From the NCBI GenBank assembly GCA_036927565.1, contig JAYESD010000004.1:162847697-162911696 (forward strand): 64,000 bases of DNA, written 5' to 3'. The position numbers and the translations under genes are program-made. Source of the DNA: Tuctoria greenei. Its lineage: Eukaryota; Streptophyta; Magnoliopsida; Poales; Poaceae. Of this stretch, positions 31,338 through 42,391 are shown piece after piece (the first letter of the stretch is position 1; every line of letters starts with the position of its first letter). Below the pieces are notes generated by a model. The model worked only from the letters and a program-made list of their open reading frames with translations. It did not search any database and was not told the origin of the DNA.

Positions 31338-32901
31338 TGAAAGTGCATCTAGGACTCCCTTGTGGGTTTTGGATGATTTATGACAAGCAATTGGGATCCT
31401 AATCCTTTTGTTGAGATGAATGCAGGCAAATGATGAAAAATGAGCAAAATGCCAAAAAGAAGGGAAATGAGAAGCAAAGTGAATTTGAGCTCAAGAAGAA
31501 GAAAATAGTAGATTATTATGTAGAGAGTGTGTTAAGGAAACACACCCAAGAGCTCAATCACTTTCATGCACACACATACAATGCACAAAGTTATACAGGA
31601 CCGGACTAGTCCGATATCAGCCGGACTAGTCCGATATCACATTCTGCACTAGATCGGACAAGTCCGGTCTCCACCGGACTAGTCCGATATCTTTCTGATC
31701 CACCTCGGACTAGTCCTCTCCAATGCGGACTAGTCCTTAACACAATGCACAAGTCACACAAAATCGGACAAGTCCGTTGTGACCCAGACTAGTCCGATAT
31801 TCATTCTGATCCACTTCGGACAAGTCCGGTGTCTACACGGACTAGTCCGATATACACACTGATCTAAATCGGACAAGTCCTCCAAGTGCGGACATGTCAT
31901 CCCAAACACTTAGATTTTCATATGTCCCGACAAGTCCGATGGCAATCGGACTAGTCCGAAGATTTCCAGTAGCGAAATCGGACAAGTCCGTTTTCAACCG
32001 GACTAGTCCAATATTCCTGGACACTTAGGGTTTGCTACACACAGCACTCCAGACTAGTCCGGTGACCATCACGGACTAGTCCGACCTTTCTGAACCCTAA
32101 CGGTCACTTTTAGAAACCCCATATAAATAGAGGTGCACGGCCCACTTTCACCCTCTCTTGAACTCTAGCGCCGTCACACCTCCCAAGAGACTCAAAAACC
32201 ATCTCTCTCCACGAAATTAAGTGCAAAATCAATCAATCCATTGAAGATCACTTCTAGATCATTGGAGAGACACTTGGCACACATCTTTGAGCTCTTGGTT
32301 TGATTCTCTAACACACTCTTACGTTTCAATTTGTAATTTTCGAGTGTGTTATTGGTGTCATTGTGAGTTGTAATCAAGGGAGCTCTCAACGTGGGAGAAC
32401 GCCCCTTCAACTTGGTTATTTACCCTTTGTGATTAGTGGAAGAGGATTGGCCTTCGTGGCGATCCGACGAGGAAAGGGTTGGAGAAGACCCGGTCCTTTT
32501 GTGGGCTCCTCAACGTGGACGTAGGTTGCCTTCGTGGTAGCCGAACCACGGGATAAATCGTGTGTCTTGTCCTTTTTGTGTTCTTCATCTAACTTGATCA
32601 ACTTAATCTAGGGTTTGATTCACTTTGTTCAATCTAAGTCTAATTGTTGATCAAGAGTTTTAACTTCAATAGAATCTGACATACTACTATTAAATTGAGA
32701 TTCAAGTTTATATTTCCGCTGCAAACATTAACGAATCAATCAAATTTTCTGAACTTGATCAACCTAGCCCGTGAAAACCGGACTAGTCCGCACATTACCG
32801 GACTAGTCCGATATCTCTGGTATTGACCTTGTTGTTGAGTGTTACGGGAAACGAGAAAAATCAAAAAGGCCTATTCACCCCCCCCTGTAGGCCTACATTC
32901 A
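31338..32901 (+). mobile_element. Element B 3' LTR
   Basis: It has the same ends as the 5' LTR (TGAAAGTGC to CTACATTCA), at about 98% identity. The palindrome array occupies about 31600-32090 and the TATA box is at 32122-32129. No indel was seen in the first 760 bases; one C-run length change lies near the end. Differences cluster in the palindrome array. Confidence 0.93.
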
Positions 32902-33194
32902 CCATCGAACTGAGGAGGTTTGACAATCATAATAGACAAATAATGATTGCTCGCGGTATGTTGCTCATAATTGTAAGGATACCGGGAGTAGTCTTGTGAA
33001 CTACTCCCGTTGTCGACATTGATCGGAGCAATAGGCTTGATGTCCTTCTTGGGCACATTGAGCTTCTCACGAAGCTGTGCCTTGAGCATCCAAACTTCTT
33101 CATCGTCGTTTGGATCATCTTGAAGAATATCGACATTGTTTGTCTTGGTGTCATCGACGACCACCAAAACCTCATTAACACCACTTTCGGCCAT
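32902..33194 (-). pseudogene. gag: Element C gag, N-terminal part
   Basis: On the minus strand an ATG at 33194 opens a frame starting MAESGVNE and running to KPPQFDG, where element B interrupts it. The continuation, starting at the DYSMW-equivalent codons, is at 21062 and below. The YSRYPYNYE segment is shared with B Gag. It was open before the insertion as far as can be seen. Confidence 0.88.
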
Positions 33195-33231
33195 TTTTTC
33201 TCCGAGTTATCAGACTCTTGTGGAGAAACCT

Positions 33232-33243
33232 GCTCTGATACCA
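33232..33243 (-). other. C primer-binding site (tRNA-iMet)
   Basis: GCTCTGATACCA on the plus strand is the exact reverse complement of TGGTATCAGAGC, two bases from the LTR end at 33246. It confirms the minus orientation of C. Confidence 0.9.
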
Positions 33244-33245
33244 AT

Positions 33246-34832
33246 TGAAAGTCGCCTAGAGGGGGGTGAATAGGCAATAATACCTAAAATAACATAATCA
33301 AACGAGATTATACTACTGAGGCCAGACTTGTCTGGACAGGGCCGGACTAGTCCACTTAGCACGGGTTGAAAACCTAAAAACTTTGTTTCGACAAGTTATT
33401 TGCGGAATTTAAGTTCAACCAATATGTAAACAATGTAGAGTAACTTGGTACAACTAAGATTGGAATATTTAAGCACTTGGATCACAAGATTTTAACAAAG
33501 ATCAAAAGTTAAAGGCAATATGAACAATATGAACCCTAATAGCAATGCTAGTGATCACAAAAAGTAAAAGATAAGTGAGACAAGATTTATCTCATGGTTC
33601 AGCTCCACGAAGAAGCCTACATCCACTTTGAGAAGTCCACACAAGGACCGGGTCTCACTTGACCCTTCTCTCACCAAGCCACCACGATGGCCGGCTTGGT
33701 TTCCACTATATAAATGGGTAATCACCAAGTTTGATGGGGCTGCTCACAAGTTGAGGCTCCCACAAATCAATACAATGAGGAGCACACGAAGCTCAACTCA
33801 CACAAGCCACAAAATACAATCACAATATGCAAAGAGATCAAACCGAGAGCCCAAGAGCGATGATATTCCTTCACTCACCTCCCCAAACCATAATCACTTC
33901 AAGATTTGTTCTTAGAGGGCTAGTAGGACGAGTAGAAGGCTTTGGAAGGCTCTTGGTCACTTGTGGCGGTGCTATGGTTCAAGTCTTGTTCAAATGAGGC
34001 CAGGGGTCCCGAGTCCCATCTGCTGACCTCAGCAGAAGGGTGGATTAGTCCGGCCACTGGCCTCGGACTAGTCCAGCCCAATGGGACCACTGATCTCTGG
34101 TCAGGTCCCGACAACTACAACTCCGCGCGACGATCGTCACGATACCCGCCAAATTTCCAAATTCAAACGGTCACTAAACAACAGACTAATCTGGTCCAAA
34201 ATGGACTAGTCCGAAGTAGGATAGAAGGGTTTAGTCCGTCCCAAAACGGACTCATCTGGGTAGGCCTGGACTAGTCCGGCCACAGGGGGCGGACTAGTCT
34301 GGCCCTCTAGGTTTTTTCTCTGTTTATCTCACTAAGTCACAAACGGACTAGTCCGTACCCATACGGACAAGTCCGAACCTTTCCAGTGGGCTTTGGTCCG
34401 TCCAAAAATGGACAAGTCCGGTCTTCTGGGACTTAGATCCAAAATCACTGAGGATCAGTCCAGAGATGTTTGCTCCGTCTAAAAACGGACTGGTCTGCCA
34501 TGTCGGACTAGTTCGGCCTCCTAGAGTCTTTTCTCATTTTTGACTTCTCACTTAGGTGTTTCTCTCAATCACCACTTTGAGCCCCGTAGAATGATCGCAA
34601 TGCACATGATACATCCACCCTCTCACATGACACGGCTCATATAAGCTCAACTTCATAGAAACCCTAATTTCTACTTTTGAGCCTTTGACGCCCGTTATAT
34701 CCTTTTTCTTTTTGAAGGGTTTCATATCATTTCAATCATTGTACCTGTGCTTAAGATCAACTTAGCTTATTAGGCTCTTAATTGTCGTCATCAATCATCC
34801 AAAACCCACGGGTATGCCTAGATGAACTTTCA
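33246..34832 (-). mobile_element. Element C 5' LTR
   Basis: This 1587-bp LTR has perfect inverted ends, TGAAAGT and ACTTTCA. It carries CGGACTAGTCCG-type palindromes (about 33325-33355 and 34035-34520), many mutated to CTGGACTAGTC or CAAAACGGACT forms. It abuts D3 LTR sequence at 34833. The matching 3' LTR is missing because of the deletion at 15223. Confidence 0.88.
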
Positions 34833-35431
34833 TGGAGAATTAGGATTTTGGGGTGGATTCCAAGTGGAATTCGGTGGGGAACGTGTAGGGCCTGAGGTGG
34901 GGTCCACTTGGGCTTGTCTGAGGTTGGGCACGGAGTTTTTGGGCACAAATTAGGCAATTACCGAAAACAAATTGTGGAGAGATAAAAGAATCCGAGTTGA
35001 GTTCAGTACGCCGGAATAGTCCACATTTGCGACTGGACAAGTCCGTTCTCATATAGTAAGGGACTTCAGACTAGTCCGGTATTGATACCAGACAAGTCCG
35101 GGGTTGGATCGGACTAAATTAGGTGTTTTTGGACAAGTCTGAAGTGTTACAGAATAGCTAATCAGACTAGTCCGGTGTCATAAAGGACTAGTCTATTATG
35201 GTCTAGTAAGGCTGATAGGGCTAGTATGTTGTGATAAATGTTTAGTCCGCACTTCTAAAGGGAATACCGAACTAGTCCGCTGTTCAAACTTGACAAGTCC
35301 GCACTTTGAAAGACTAAAACTTCCAGATTAAGCCAAAATTCATTTTAATCTTATTCCTTTTTACATGGCTTAATGTTAAACATGCATGAGGATGTATGCA
35401 GTGCATTATGAATGAAAACGAGTGTGTTACA
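34833..35431 (-). mobile_element. D3 gypsy 3' LTR, first part, with palindromes
   Basis: On the minus strand it begins TGTAACACACTCG at 35431, like the solo D1 LTR (56294). It continues through an array of CGGACTAGTCCG-type units (about 35015-35300) until the C insertion. The rest of this LTR lies at 14666-15222; about 1.6 kb in between is lost. Confidence 0.8.
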
Positions 35432-35456
35432 GCTATGAGGCGCACCATGTTGCTGG
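35432..35456 (-). other. D3 remnant between LTR start and C'
   Basis: These 25 bases continue the D3 gag side after element C'. No purine-rich tract precedes the LTR here, so the D3 internal region has been deleted up to the LTR start. The first bases (GCTGG) are the left copy of an imperfect C' target duplication (the right copy is ACTGG at 47108). Confidence 0.6.
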
Positions 35457-37098
35457 TGAAAGTTGCCTAGAGGGGGGGGGGTCAATAGGCAATTTGACCT
35501 GAAATGACTTAATAACATGAGAAATGACTGGAGCCGAACTAGTCTGGGTAGGGCCGGACTAGTCCGCTCAGCACATAGGAAAACACCAAAAACTTGATTT
35601 TTATGAGTTTTTAGTGGATTTTAATTCAACGAAAAATAGATACAATATCTAGAAACCAAATATAGCTTGGATTGACAAGTAAGAACGATTAGATTACAAA
35701 ATTATGATGATGAACAATAAGATGAACTATATGAACCCTAAAAGCAATTCTAGTGATGAGCGGAAAGTAAGGTGACAAGTAAGATAAGAATTTATCCCAT
35801 GGTTCAGCTTTATGGAGAATCCTACGTCCCCATTGAGAAGTCCACAAAGGACCAGGTCTCACTTGACCCTCACCAAACCACCACAAAAGGCCGGCTTGGT
35901 TTCCACTAATCACGAGGGGTAACTAAAATGTTCTTGGGGCTTCTCACGCGTTGAGGCTCCCCAAGCTCAACAGCCACAAGTCACAAAAACACAACACCGA
36001 GTGCAAGAGATCAAACCGAGAGCCAAAGCAATAAGTTCTTTCTTCTTTCCACTTTCCAAACACTAATCCACTCACGATTTGGTTCTAGAGGGAAAGTAAG
36101 CAGAGGAGAAGGCTTTGGAAGGCTCAAGGATGCTTGTGGCATTGCTAGGGTTCGAGAGTTCTGAGTTGGATGTCGGGAGGTTCATTTTTATAGGGGTCCT
36201 AAATCCAGTCGTTGCCACCATTTAATGTGGAGACTAGTCTGGCCAGGATCACAGACTAGTCCAGCCTACTGGGTCAATGCTACATCACACCTTGCAGAGG
36301 GTGACTTACCCTTCAATGTTTGAATTTCAAATAGTCATGGCACATCGGACAATTCTTGCCAACAACAGACTAGTCCGAACCACAACAGAATGTCTTGGTC
36401 CGTCTAAAAACGGACAAGTTAGGACATACCGGACTAGTCCGACTGACTGGGGTTGACAAGTCCGACCAATCGGACATAGACTCAGAAACCCCTACTCTCA
36501 CAACCACTGACTAGTCTGGCTTACAACGGACAGGTCCGAAGCATAACAGTACCTTTAGTCTGACTGAAAACGGAATGCTCTGGAAGGTCTGGACTAGTAT
36601 GGCCCCTATAGCGGACAAGTCTGGCCTCTCGACACTTAGCTAAAAAAACACCCACCAAGTGTACAACGGACTAGTCCGTCCTCAGTTGGACAAGTCCGAA
36701 GTACAACAAAAACCTTGAGTCCGTCCCAAAACGGACTAAGCCGACATACCCGGACTAGTTCAGCCAAGAACCCAAACTAAGTTTTGTCACTAGGGTTTTC
36801 TCTTGTCAAGGCTTCTCACTTAGGTTTTCTCTCAACTAATACTTTGATCTCTCTTCTATGATCTCAATGCACTTGATACACACACCCACACACACAGTAT
36901 GTTAGTATAAACTCAACACATATGAAACCCTAATTTCTATGCTTGAATCTTGGACGCCCATTTCAATCTTTTCCTTTTTAAGGGTATTTTGTCCATCTCA
37001 ATTTCACATTTGTGCTTAATATCAACTAAGCTCATTAGTCTCTTAATTTTTTGTCATCAATCATCCAAACCCCACATGGATGCCTAGATGCACTTTCA
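35457..37098 (-). mobile_element. Element C' 3' LTR
   Basis: This 1642-bp minus-strand LTR reads TGAAAGTGC from 37098 and ends CAACTTTCA at 35457. It carries degenerate CGGACTAGTCCG palindromes (about 36230-36770) and a G-run near the end (about 35470), the reverse of the C-run seen in B. A polypurine tract lies at 37099-37113. Confidence 0.9.
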
Positions 37099-37113
37099 AT
37101 CTCCCTCTTTTGG
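37099..37113 (-). other. C' polypurine tract
   Basis: The plus strand reads ATCTCCCTCTTTTGG, so the minus strand is purine-rich (CCAAAAGAGGGAGAT) and directly abuts the LTR. This is the expected plus-strand primer. Confidence 0.8.
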
Positions 37114-37549
37114 TGATTGATGACAACACATTAAGCTTCAACAAAAATGATATTAATTGGTTTTCATAACAAGTGTATGTTTGAGTAACTCCCTCTCTAT
37201 GTATGTATGCATCATGAACGAAAAATTTGAGGGAGTTATCATACATACACATGTTATGGTGGGGTGCCTACGAGTTGTGTCAATGATTTGTGATAATGCA
37301 TTACTAAAGTAATGAATATGCATGAAAGATAAGCAAATGAACATAAGCATCACATCAGAGTTAAGTTTAAACAAGCATCACATAGTCCTTACGACCCTTA
37401 GCACAAATCAAGTCTTACACAAATATAAACGCGAGTTTTTAAAAACAATACAAGTCCATGGGATCAATAGAAGACAGAAGAGGCAACACTAAGAGATGTA
37501 TCGCCTTCCACCTCTCCCCTTTTGCAAAAGAGGAAGAGAGGCCTACAAT

Positions 37550-40096
37550 CTACTCCTCCTCGTTGTCGTTGTCGCGCTGCTGCTCGTATTCACTCTCGGT
37601 TGCCTCTGGGTCTTCATTGTTATCTTTATCCTTGGAGGTTGCAGCCTTCAATGTTCCATTTTCTTTGAATTGTGCGAGTTCATCGGCGGTGAACTCTAGA
37701 AAAAGATTCAACTCTCCATCACTCTCCGCGGTGGGAGACAAGGGAATCTCGAACTTGTCGCACATTGCCTTAGGTACTTGTCTTGGCATTGCTCAATGCA
37801 ACGAGTCCGAACTTCCACTTTACGACAAGAGGCAAAAACTACTTAGAAGCACTTGAAGAAGCCGCTTGAGGATTGTTGTGGAGGAGAAGATGGAGGCGCC
37901 ACTGGGTGAGAGGAGGAGGCTGGAGTGTCGGCATTCTTCCTTCTTGAGGCAGGAGGCTCTGTAGGAGGAATTTGAGGACGAAGTCTTCTATGGGTGACAT
38001 CCTTCTTGAATGTGATCCCGACCACCTTCTCAATCAAACACATCACATATGGTGCATATCCACATGATCTATTTGGAGTGTGTGAGATATTGAAAATGTT
38101 ATCATAGATGTAGTCAACCACGTTGAATCTTTCCTCTCCATCAGGCAACACCATTAGGTGTCTCAAGTTTCCCTATATGACCCCTGCATTGCCATCTTTG
38201 GGGGCTATGGTCTTCTTCAAGACACGGTTGAGAACACTATAGAATGGCTTTATATTCCTTATGTATCCCGCCGCATAGACCGGATGGGTTGGATACATGT
38301 AGTCCAAATCATCTAGAGCAACAGCCTTGAGATTTGAAATGATGATTTTGTTGTCATATTGATCTTCCAAGCCAAGGATTTGAGCAAGCTCCTAAAAAGT
38401 GACTGTGTATTGCTCGCCATTCATGAGCCAAGCGATCCTTCGGTCTCCTTGCTTGTGGAAATACACGGTTGTGTAAAACTGGACAATGACCTTGTTGACA
38501 GCTACTAACGTCACATATATAAATCCGCAACGCGCACGGAAGCTATCGATCTAGTATTTCCCCTTTAAGAGTATCCCCAAGGGTGTCATTTTTATTTTCC
38601 CAAAGGAAGGCTAGGTGGAAGCAAAGCAATCAACAAATGCAGAGAGTAAGTTTGTCTAGGTAGGGTTCGAGAAAGGATGTTTAAATGATAATTGGAGGTA
38701 GTGTGACACACACAAGAGCATTCTATCCTAAAGGGGGGTAAATGGGGTAAAGAGGGACTAGGCTAAGAGTAAGGTATATACTCCTAATGTGCCTCTAATA
38801 TACATATACATAGTCTAAGTTAGTTACTAATGATCATATCAATTATGAATTATCATGCTAAGTTGATCAACACATCGGACACGGGTTTACCCCTAGCAAC
38901 ACTAGGATGACTCGTGCCAAGAGCCTTGGCATAGCCAAACGTGGAGGATTACAAAGGACAGATAGGGCTGTCACCACCTACTGCCTACCTCTTCAATCAG
39001 TGGGTCTACGAGAAATTCAACGCTACTTATCTACCCTAGCACCGTGCTAGCATATTAAGTAATTACCTTAAGAGCCTAGGCACATGCCATCCTAAGGCAA
39101 TGAACTAAATAATCGTTAAACCAATGTTAATACATAGCATAAGTGATTCATATTAACATAATCATGCCATAGCAAAGTCAAACAAATACAAATAAGAGCA
39201 TTATTTCACCTTTTTACCTCATTTCCTGCAATAATTCTATGCATGCACTATTTCTCGTCGGACAAGTGGAAATAGGTTAAATATAAAGGTTGATGTGTGC
39301 AAGATATGGAAATCCCTTCACATAATTGAGTTATATTGACAGGTGAAATTGGTATATAACAACCGTCAACATACCTCAATATTCGAATCATACTTGAAAG
39401 CATGAGGTCATTAAGCCCATGATGCTCTACGGCTTCAATAACTGCATTAAAGGAATTGTTGTTCTTTTCTGCCATGTAGTCCCAATCAATCTATTAGACA
39501 TCTATCACTGGCATTTGCATCTTCATGTATACAGTTCTGTAGTAGTCACAGTGGAAGTCACACCAAAACTGAGGGTCAACGGTGTGCTTCTCAAATCTAT
39601 ACACATCATCCATCCTCAACCTCTTTGCTTTTTCTGCCCCATTTCCTTTGAATAGATTGGCTTCAATTGTGGCTTGGCAGTTGGTATTCCTTGCGGGTGA
39701 TGACATCTTCAATTGGCCAATGGGTTGTGAGGACACCTTTTTACCCTTCTCTATTAGGGTGATGCCAACTTGTGTCATGCTAGCGGACTTCTTTGCAAAT
39801 AGTTTCATCTTATTTGGCAATTCATCTGCCGGGGCCTTGCCTTTGTCCTTGGATCCTCTAGCCTCTTGAGTTCGCTCTTTTTCCCCCATAGTCTACAAGC
39901 CTCCTCTTCCTTGGGGCTTGTTCGGCGGTAGTTGAGTTCTGAACCTCTCGTTGTTGTTTCTTTGCTTTCCTAGCCTCGCTCCACGACTCGAGGAGAGCTT
40001 AAGCGAGCTCTCGCTCCTCATGGGCACGGTGATAGGTCTCTTGCCTCGCCATCTCGCACACCGGATTGCATAGGGTGAGTCGTCATGGTTCGACAT
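37550..40096 (-). pseudogene. Element C' third ORF, broken and interrupted
   Basis: This is the minus-strand homologue of the B third ORF. The ATG at 40096 begins MSNHDD. Conserved pieces are FWCDFHCDYY (about 39560), an AVIEAVEHHGL segment (about 39440), NRVLKKTIAPKDGNAG (about 38190-38240) and HTPNRSCGYAPY (about 38070). The tail is acidic and ends at 37550. A solo H2 LTR (38493-39371) splits it, and several stops and frameshifts are present. Conservation of the core at the protein level despite divergence supports a real gene in the family. Confidence 0.85.
38493..39371 (-). mobile_element. H2 solo gypsy LTR inside C' third ORF
   Basis: It is 879 bp with perfect inverted ends TGTTGAC and GTCAACA. 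Flanks are GACCT (38488-38492) and TACCT (39372-39376), a 5-base duplication with one mismatch. The third-ORF homology resumes correctly on either side. No internal sequence is present, so this is a solo LTR. It is related to H1 and H3. Confidence 0.88.
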
Positions 40097-41050
40097 CATC
40101 TCCGAGAAGAGATAAACAAGAGAGCATATGAGTGCAAGGAAGTGGATTATTGTGTTAGAACTGACTAAAACAAACAAAGTAAGGGTTTTGTTTTGTGAAC
40201 CCTAGACTTGTTCGCCCTAGGGCCAGACTAGTCTGGTGCACATAACAAGAACCCTAATCTTGATTTTTTTTGGAAAATCTACAGATTGGGGCACAATATT
40301 CATAGGCTAGGATCACAACGACATGTAGAACAACATTTGTGAAAAGTTTTCTACCAGAAGACTTAAGAAATTTGAATGTCGATGGATTTTGAGTTAGGTG
40401 AAGAATACCTCTTTTAATCTTCTAATGTCGAAATGCAGGTGTGGAACAAGCGAAGATGCGCGGGGAAAGGTTCCCACACACCTTGGGGCTTCAATCCACA
40501 GATTGGAAGTGGTTGTTTTGTGGATGGAATTGAAAATTGCCAATATGGGGTGCAGTTTTCGTGCGGCAAAGAGAGAGTGGAGTGGAGAGATTGAAAAGTC
40601 GTAGCCGTACTGGGGAGGTTAAGTCCCCAGGGGCCGAACTAGTCTGTCTGGAGGCCTAGACTAGTCCGGTCCACAGACCTATCCGTACTGCTAGGGTGGC
40701 CGGACTTGTCCGACTAGGAAGGCGGACCAATCCGTTTTGGACTTGTCCGACTCAGTTAGGAGAAGCTGGAGTCCGAACTTGTCTTGCATGTGGGGCAGAC
40801 TAGTCTGGTCCAAAGCATGAAAAATCATATATATATTTGAGTTTTCACCAAAGATTTGACCTTTTTGGACTAGTTTTCACAAAGGATCATTGCAAACGTA
40901 GTCACTAAGCAATGAACAATCAATCTATGACCATAATTTACAAAGACTCATTAACTTCAAATAGTTTTGTAGAAAATCGATGGGGATGATGTTTTTGCAA
41001 GCATGCATGAATTTTGAAGAAAATACAAGTAACAATCAGATGTGCAAGAC
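40097..41050 (-). other. C' spacer between pol and third ORF
   Basis: This is noncoding DNA collinear with the C spacer (15223-15860). It carries degenerate palindromes around 40215-40245 and 40630-40810. Its presence in B, C and C' shows a long, palindrome-bearing spacer is a family trait. Confidence 0.75.
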
Positions 41051-41262
41051 TCATGCCACATTTCGAGAATCTAAGATATTGAGCTCACTACTAAGTTCAC
41101 CAATCTCTTCTCATCTAAGGGTTTGGTGAAAATATCGGCCAATTGTTTTTCGATTCTCACATGGGAAATCACTATGTTCCTTAGATGGAGTTATATCTCA
41201 AGAAATGGTGGTTGATATCAATGTGCTTGGTCCTTGATTGCTCAACTGTATTATGGGCTATT
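41051..41262 (-). pseudogene. C' pol, RNase H end only
   Basis: The minus-strand remnant ends LDSRNVA then stop at 41051, as in C. It is cut at 41262 by the end of a gypsy LTR (D4). The rest of C' pol and nearly all of its gag are missing. Confidence 0.8.
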
Positions 41263-41600
41263 TGTGACACCCGGTTCTGAAAATGAACCAAGCATGATGC
41301 ATAGGTGTGGCCAGGATGTTTAACACACATACACAACTGATTCACAAATGATAAACAAATATAACCATGTCTCGAATAATAACACTAATAATAGGAACTT
41401 ATTACAAACCAAATAGTCTCAAATACAAGCTCTATACGACTGCAGTGGAAAAACACTACAAACTAAGACTCCAACTCCACAGGAAAGCTTGACGGTAACA
41501 CTCATGCCTAGGACTCCTCAAAGACCTCAGTACTACTCATTGTACTATCATTTGTACAAGTTAAAAGTTTACTAAAATTGGAACTTACTCATCAACAAAT
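41263..41600 (-). mobile_element. D4 gypsy LTR, terminal part
   Basis: The plus strand starts TGTGACACCCGGTTC, the same terminus as 14666 and 47918. Homology to the D3 LTR is visible for about 330 bases but is weaker (near 75% by eye), then lost before the CACTA-like DNA. Confidence 0.7.
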
Positions 41601-41639
41601 AACCATTTGTATATTTAGATACTATCGTCTCTAGCTAAA

Positions 41640-42391
41640 TAAGAACATTCACTACATCGCGAACACAATCGTCAATAAATATTAATCCACAATGCAAGAA
41701 TTCATCCACAATGTAAGGAATCAACAAGCTAGATTTTACATCTGGATACCGGAAGCGGCGCCGCTCGGGGATGAGAAGAGCCTGCGCACGGGTTCGGGGA
41801 CAGCGGGGAGCACTGCTCGGGGGCTCTAGGAGAGGCGACGCGCGGGGTGAGCCTGAGGGCAGGAGGCGGCGGCGCTCGTGGCGGTAGGCGGCAGCGGGGC
41901 TGGAGGATGGCGTGCTCAGGGCTGGAGGCCGGCAGTGGGGCTGGGGGATGGTGCGCTTAGAGCGGGAGGCCGATGGCGCGCCCAAGGCAGGATGCGCGGC
42001 AGGGCTAGGGGACGGCGCTGTCGGGGCGGGAGATCGGCGGCACGGTCGGAGCGGGAGACTAGCGGCGCACTCGGGCGGAAGGCGCCCCGCTCGGCGGTGG
42101 GTGCAGCGGGCGAACCTGTGTGCGCGGGCGCGAAAGAGTTAGGGCGAAACTAAAAACGCAGTCGGTCGGGCCCACCTTTATGACTGTCGGTCTTCGTGGC
42201 TTGGCCGACAGATTTAACAAAGCTGTCGGTTAAAATGATGGCTATAATTAGGGTCATCGCTTGTCTCAGTGGGATCGACGGCCATAACTTAAGAATGTCG
42301 GTACGCAGAAACTGACGACTATAGGTGAATTAAATGTGTCAGCCCCAACGTCTTTATAAACCCCGACGTCCTGTTGTCGTTTTCCTGTAGA
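41640..42391 (-). mobile_element. CACTA-like transposon end, GC-rich
   Basis: At its right edge the sequence reads GTCGTTTTCCTGTAG, the reverse of CTACAGGAAAACGAC. This is close to the plant CACTA terminus CACTACAGGAAAAC but lacks the outer CA. Inside are short repeated subterminal words such as TGTCGGT and CCGACAG on both strands (42170-42330). The core (41740-42170) is very GC-rich. The left terminus was not found and no transposase is visible, so this is a fragment or non-autonomous copy. It interrupts a gypsy integrase. Confidence 0.5.

Larger units (their letters stand above)
21074..32901 (+). mobile_element. Element B: complete Sirevirus-like Ty1/copia retrotransposon
   Basis: This is an 11.8-kb element with two LTRs of about 1.56 kb, a tRNA-iMet primer site, gag, pol, a third ORF and a polypurine tract. 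All three ORFs are open over their full expected length. A hand comparison of the LTRs finds about 29 differences in 1563 bases, near 98% identity, indicating a fairly recent insertion. It sits in the gag gene of element C in opposite orientation. I could not find a 5-bp target duplication: flanks are ATCAT on the left and CCATC on the right. It is the best candidate in the window for a transposition-competent copy. Confidence 0.93.

Noticed and set aside
41740..42170. GC-rich open frames on both strands
   Set aside because: The frames are low-complexity Gly/Arg/Ala translations caused by high GC content, with no domain. They are better explained as the interior of the CACTA-like DNA.
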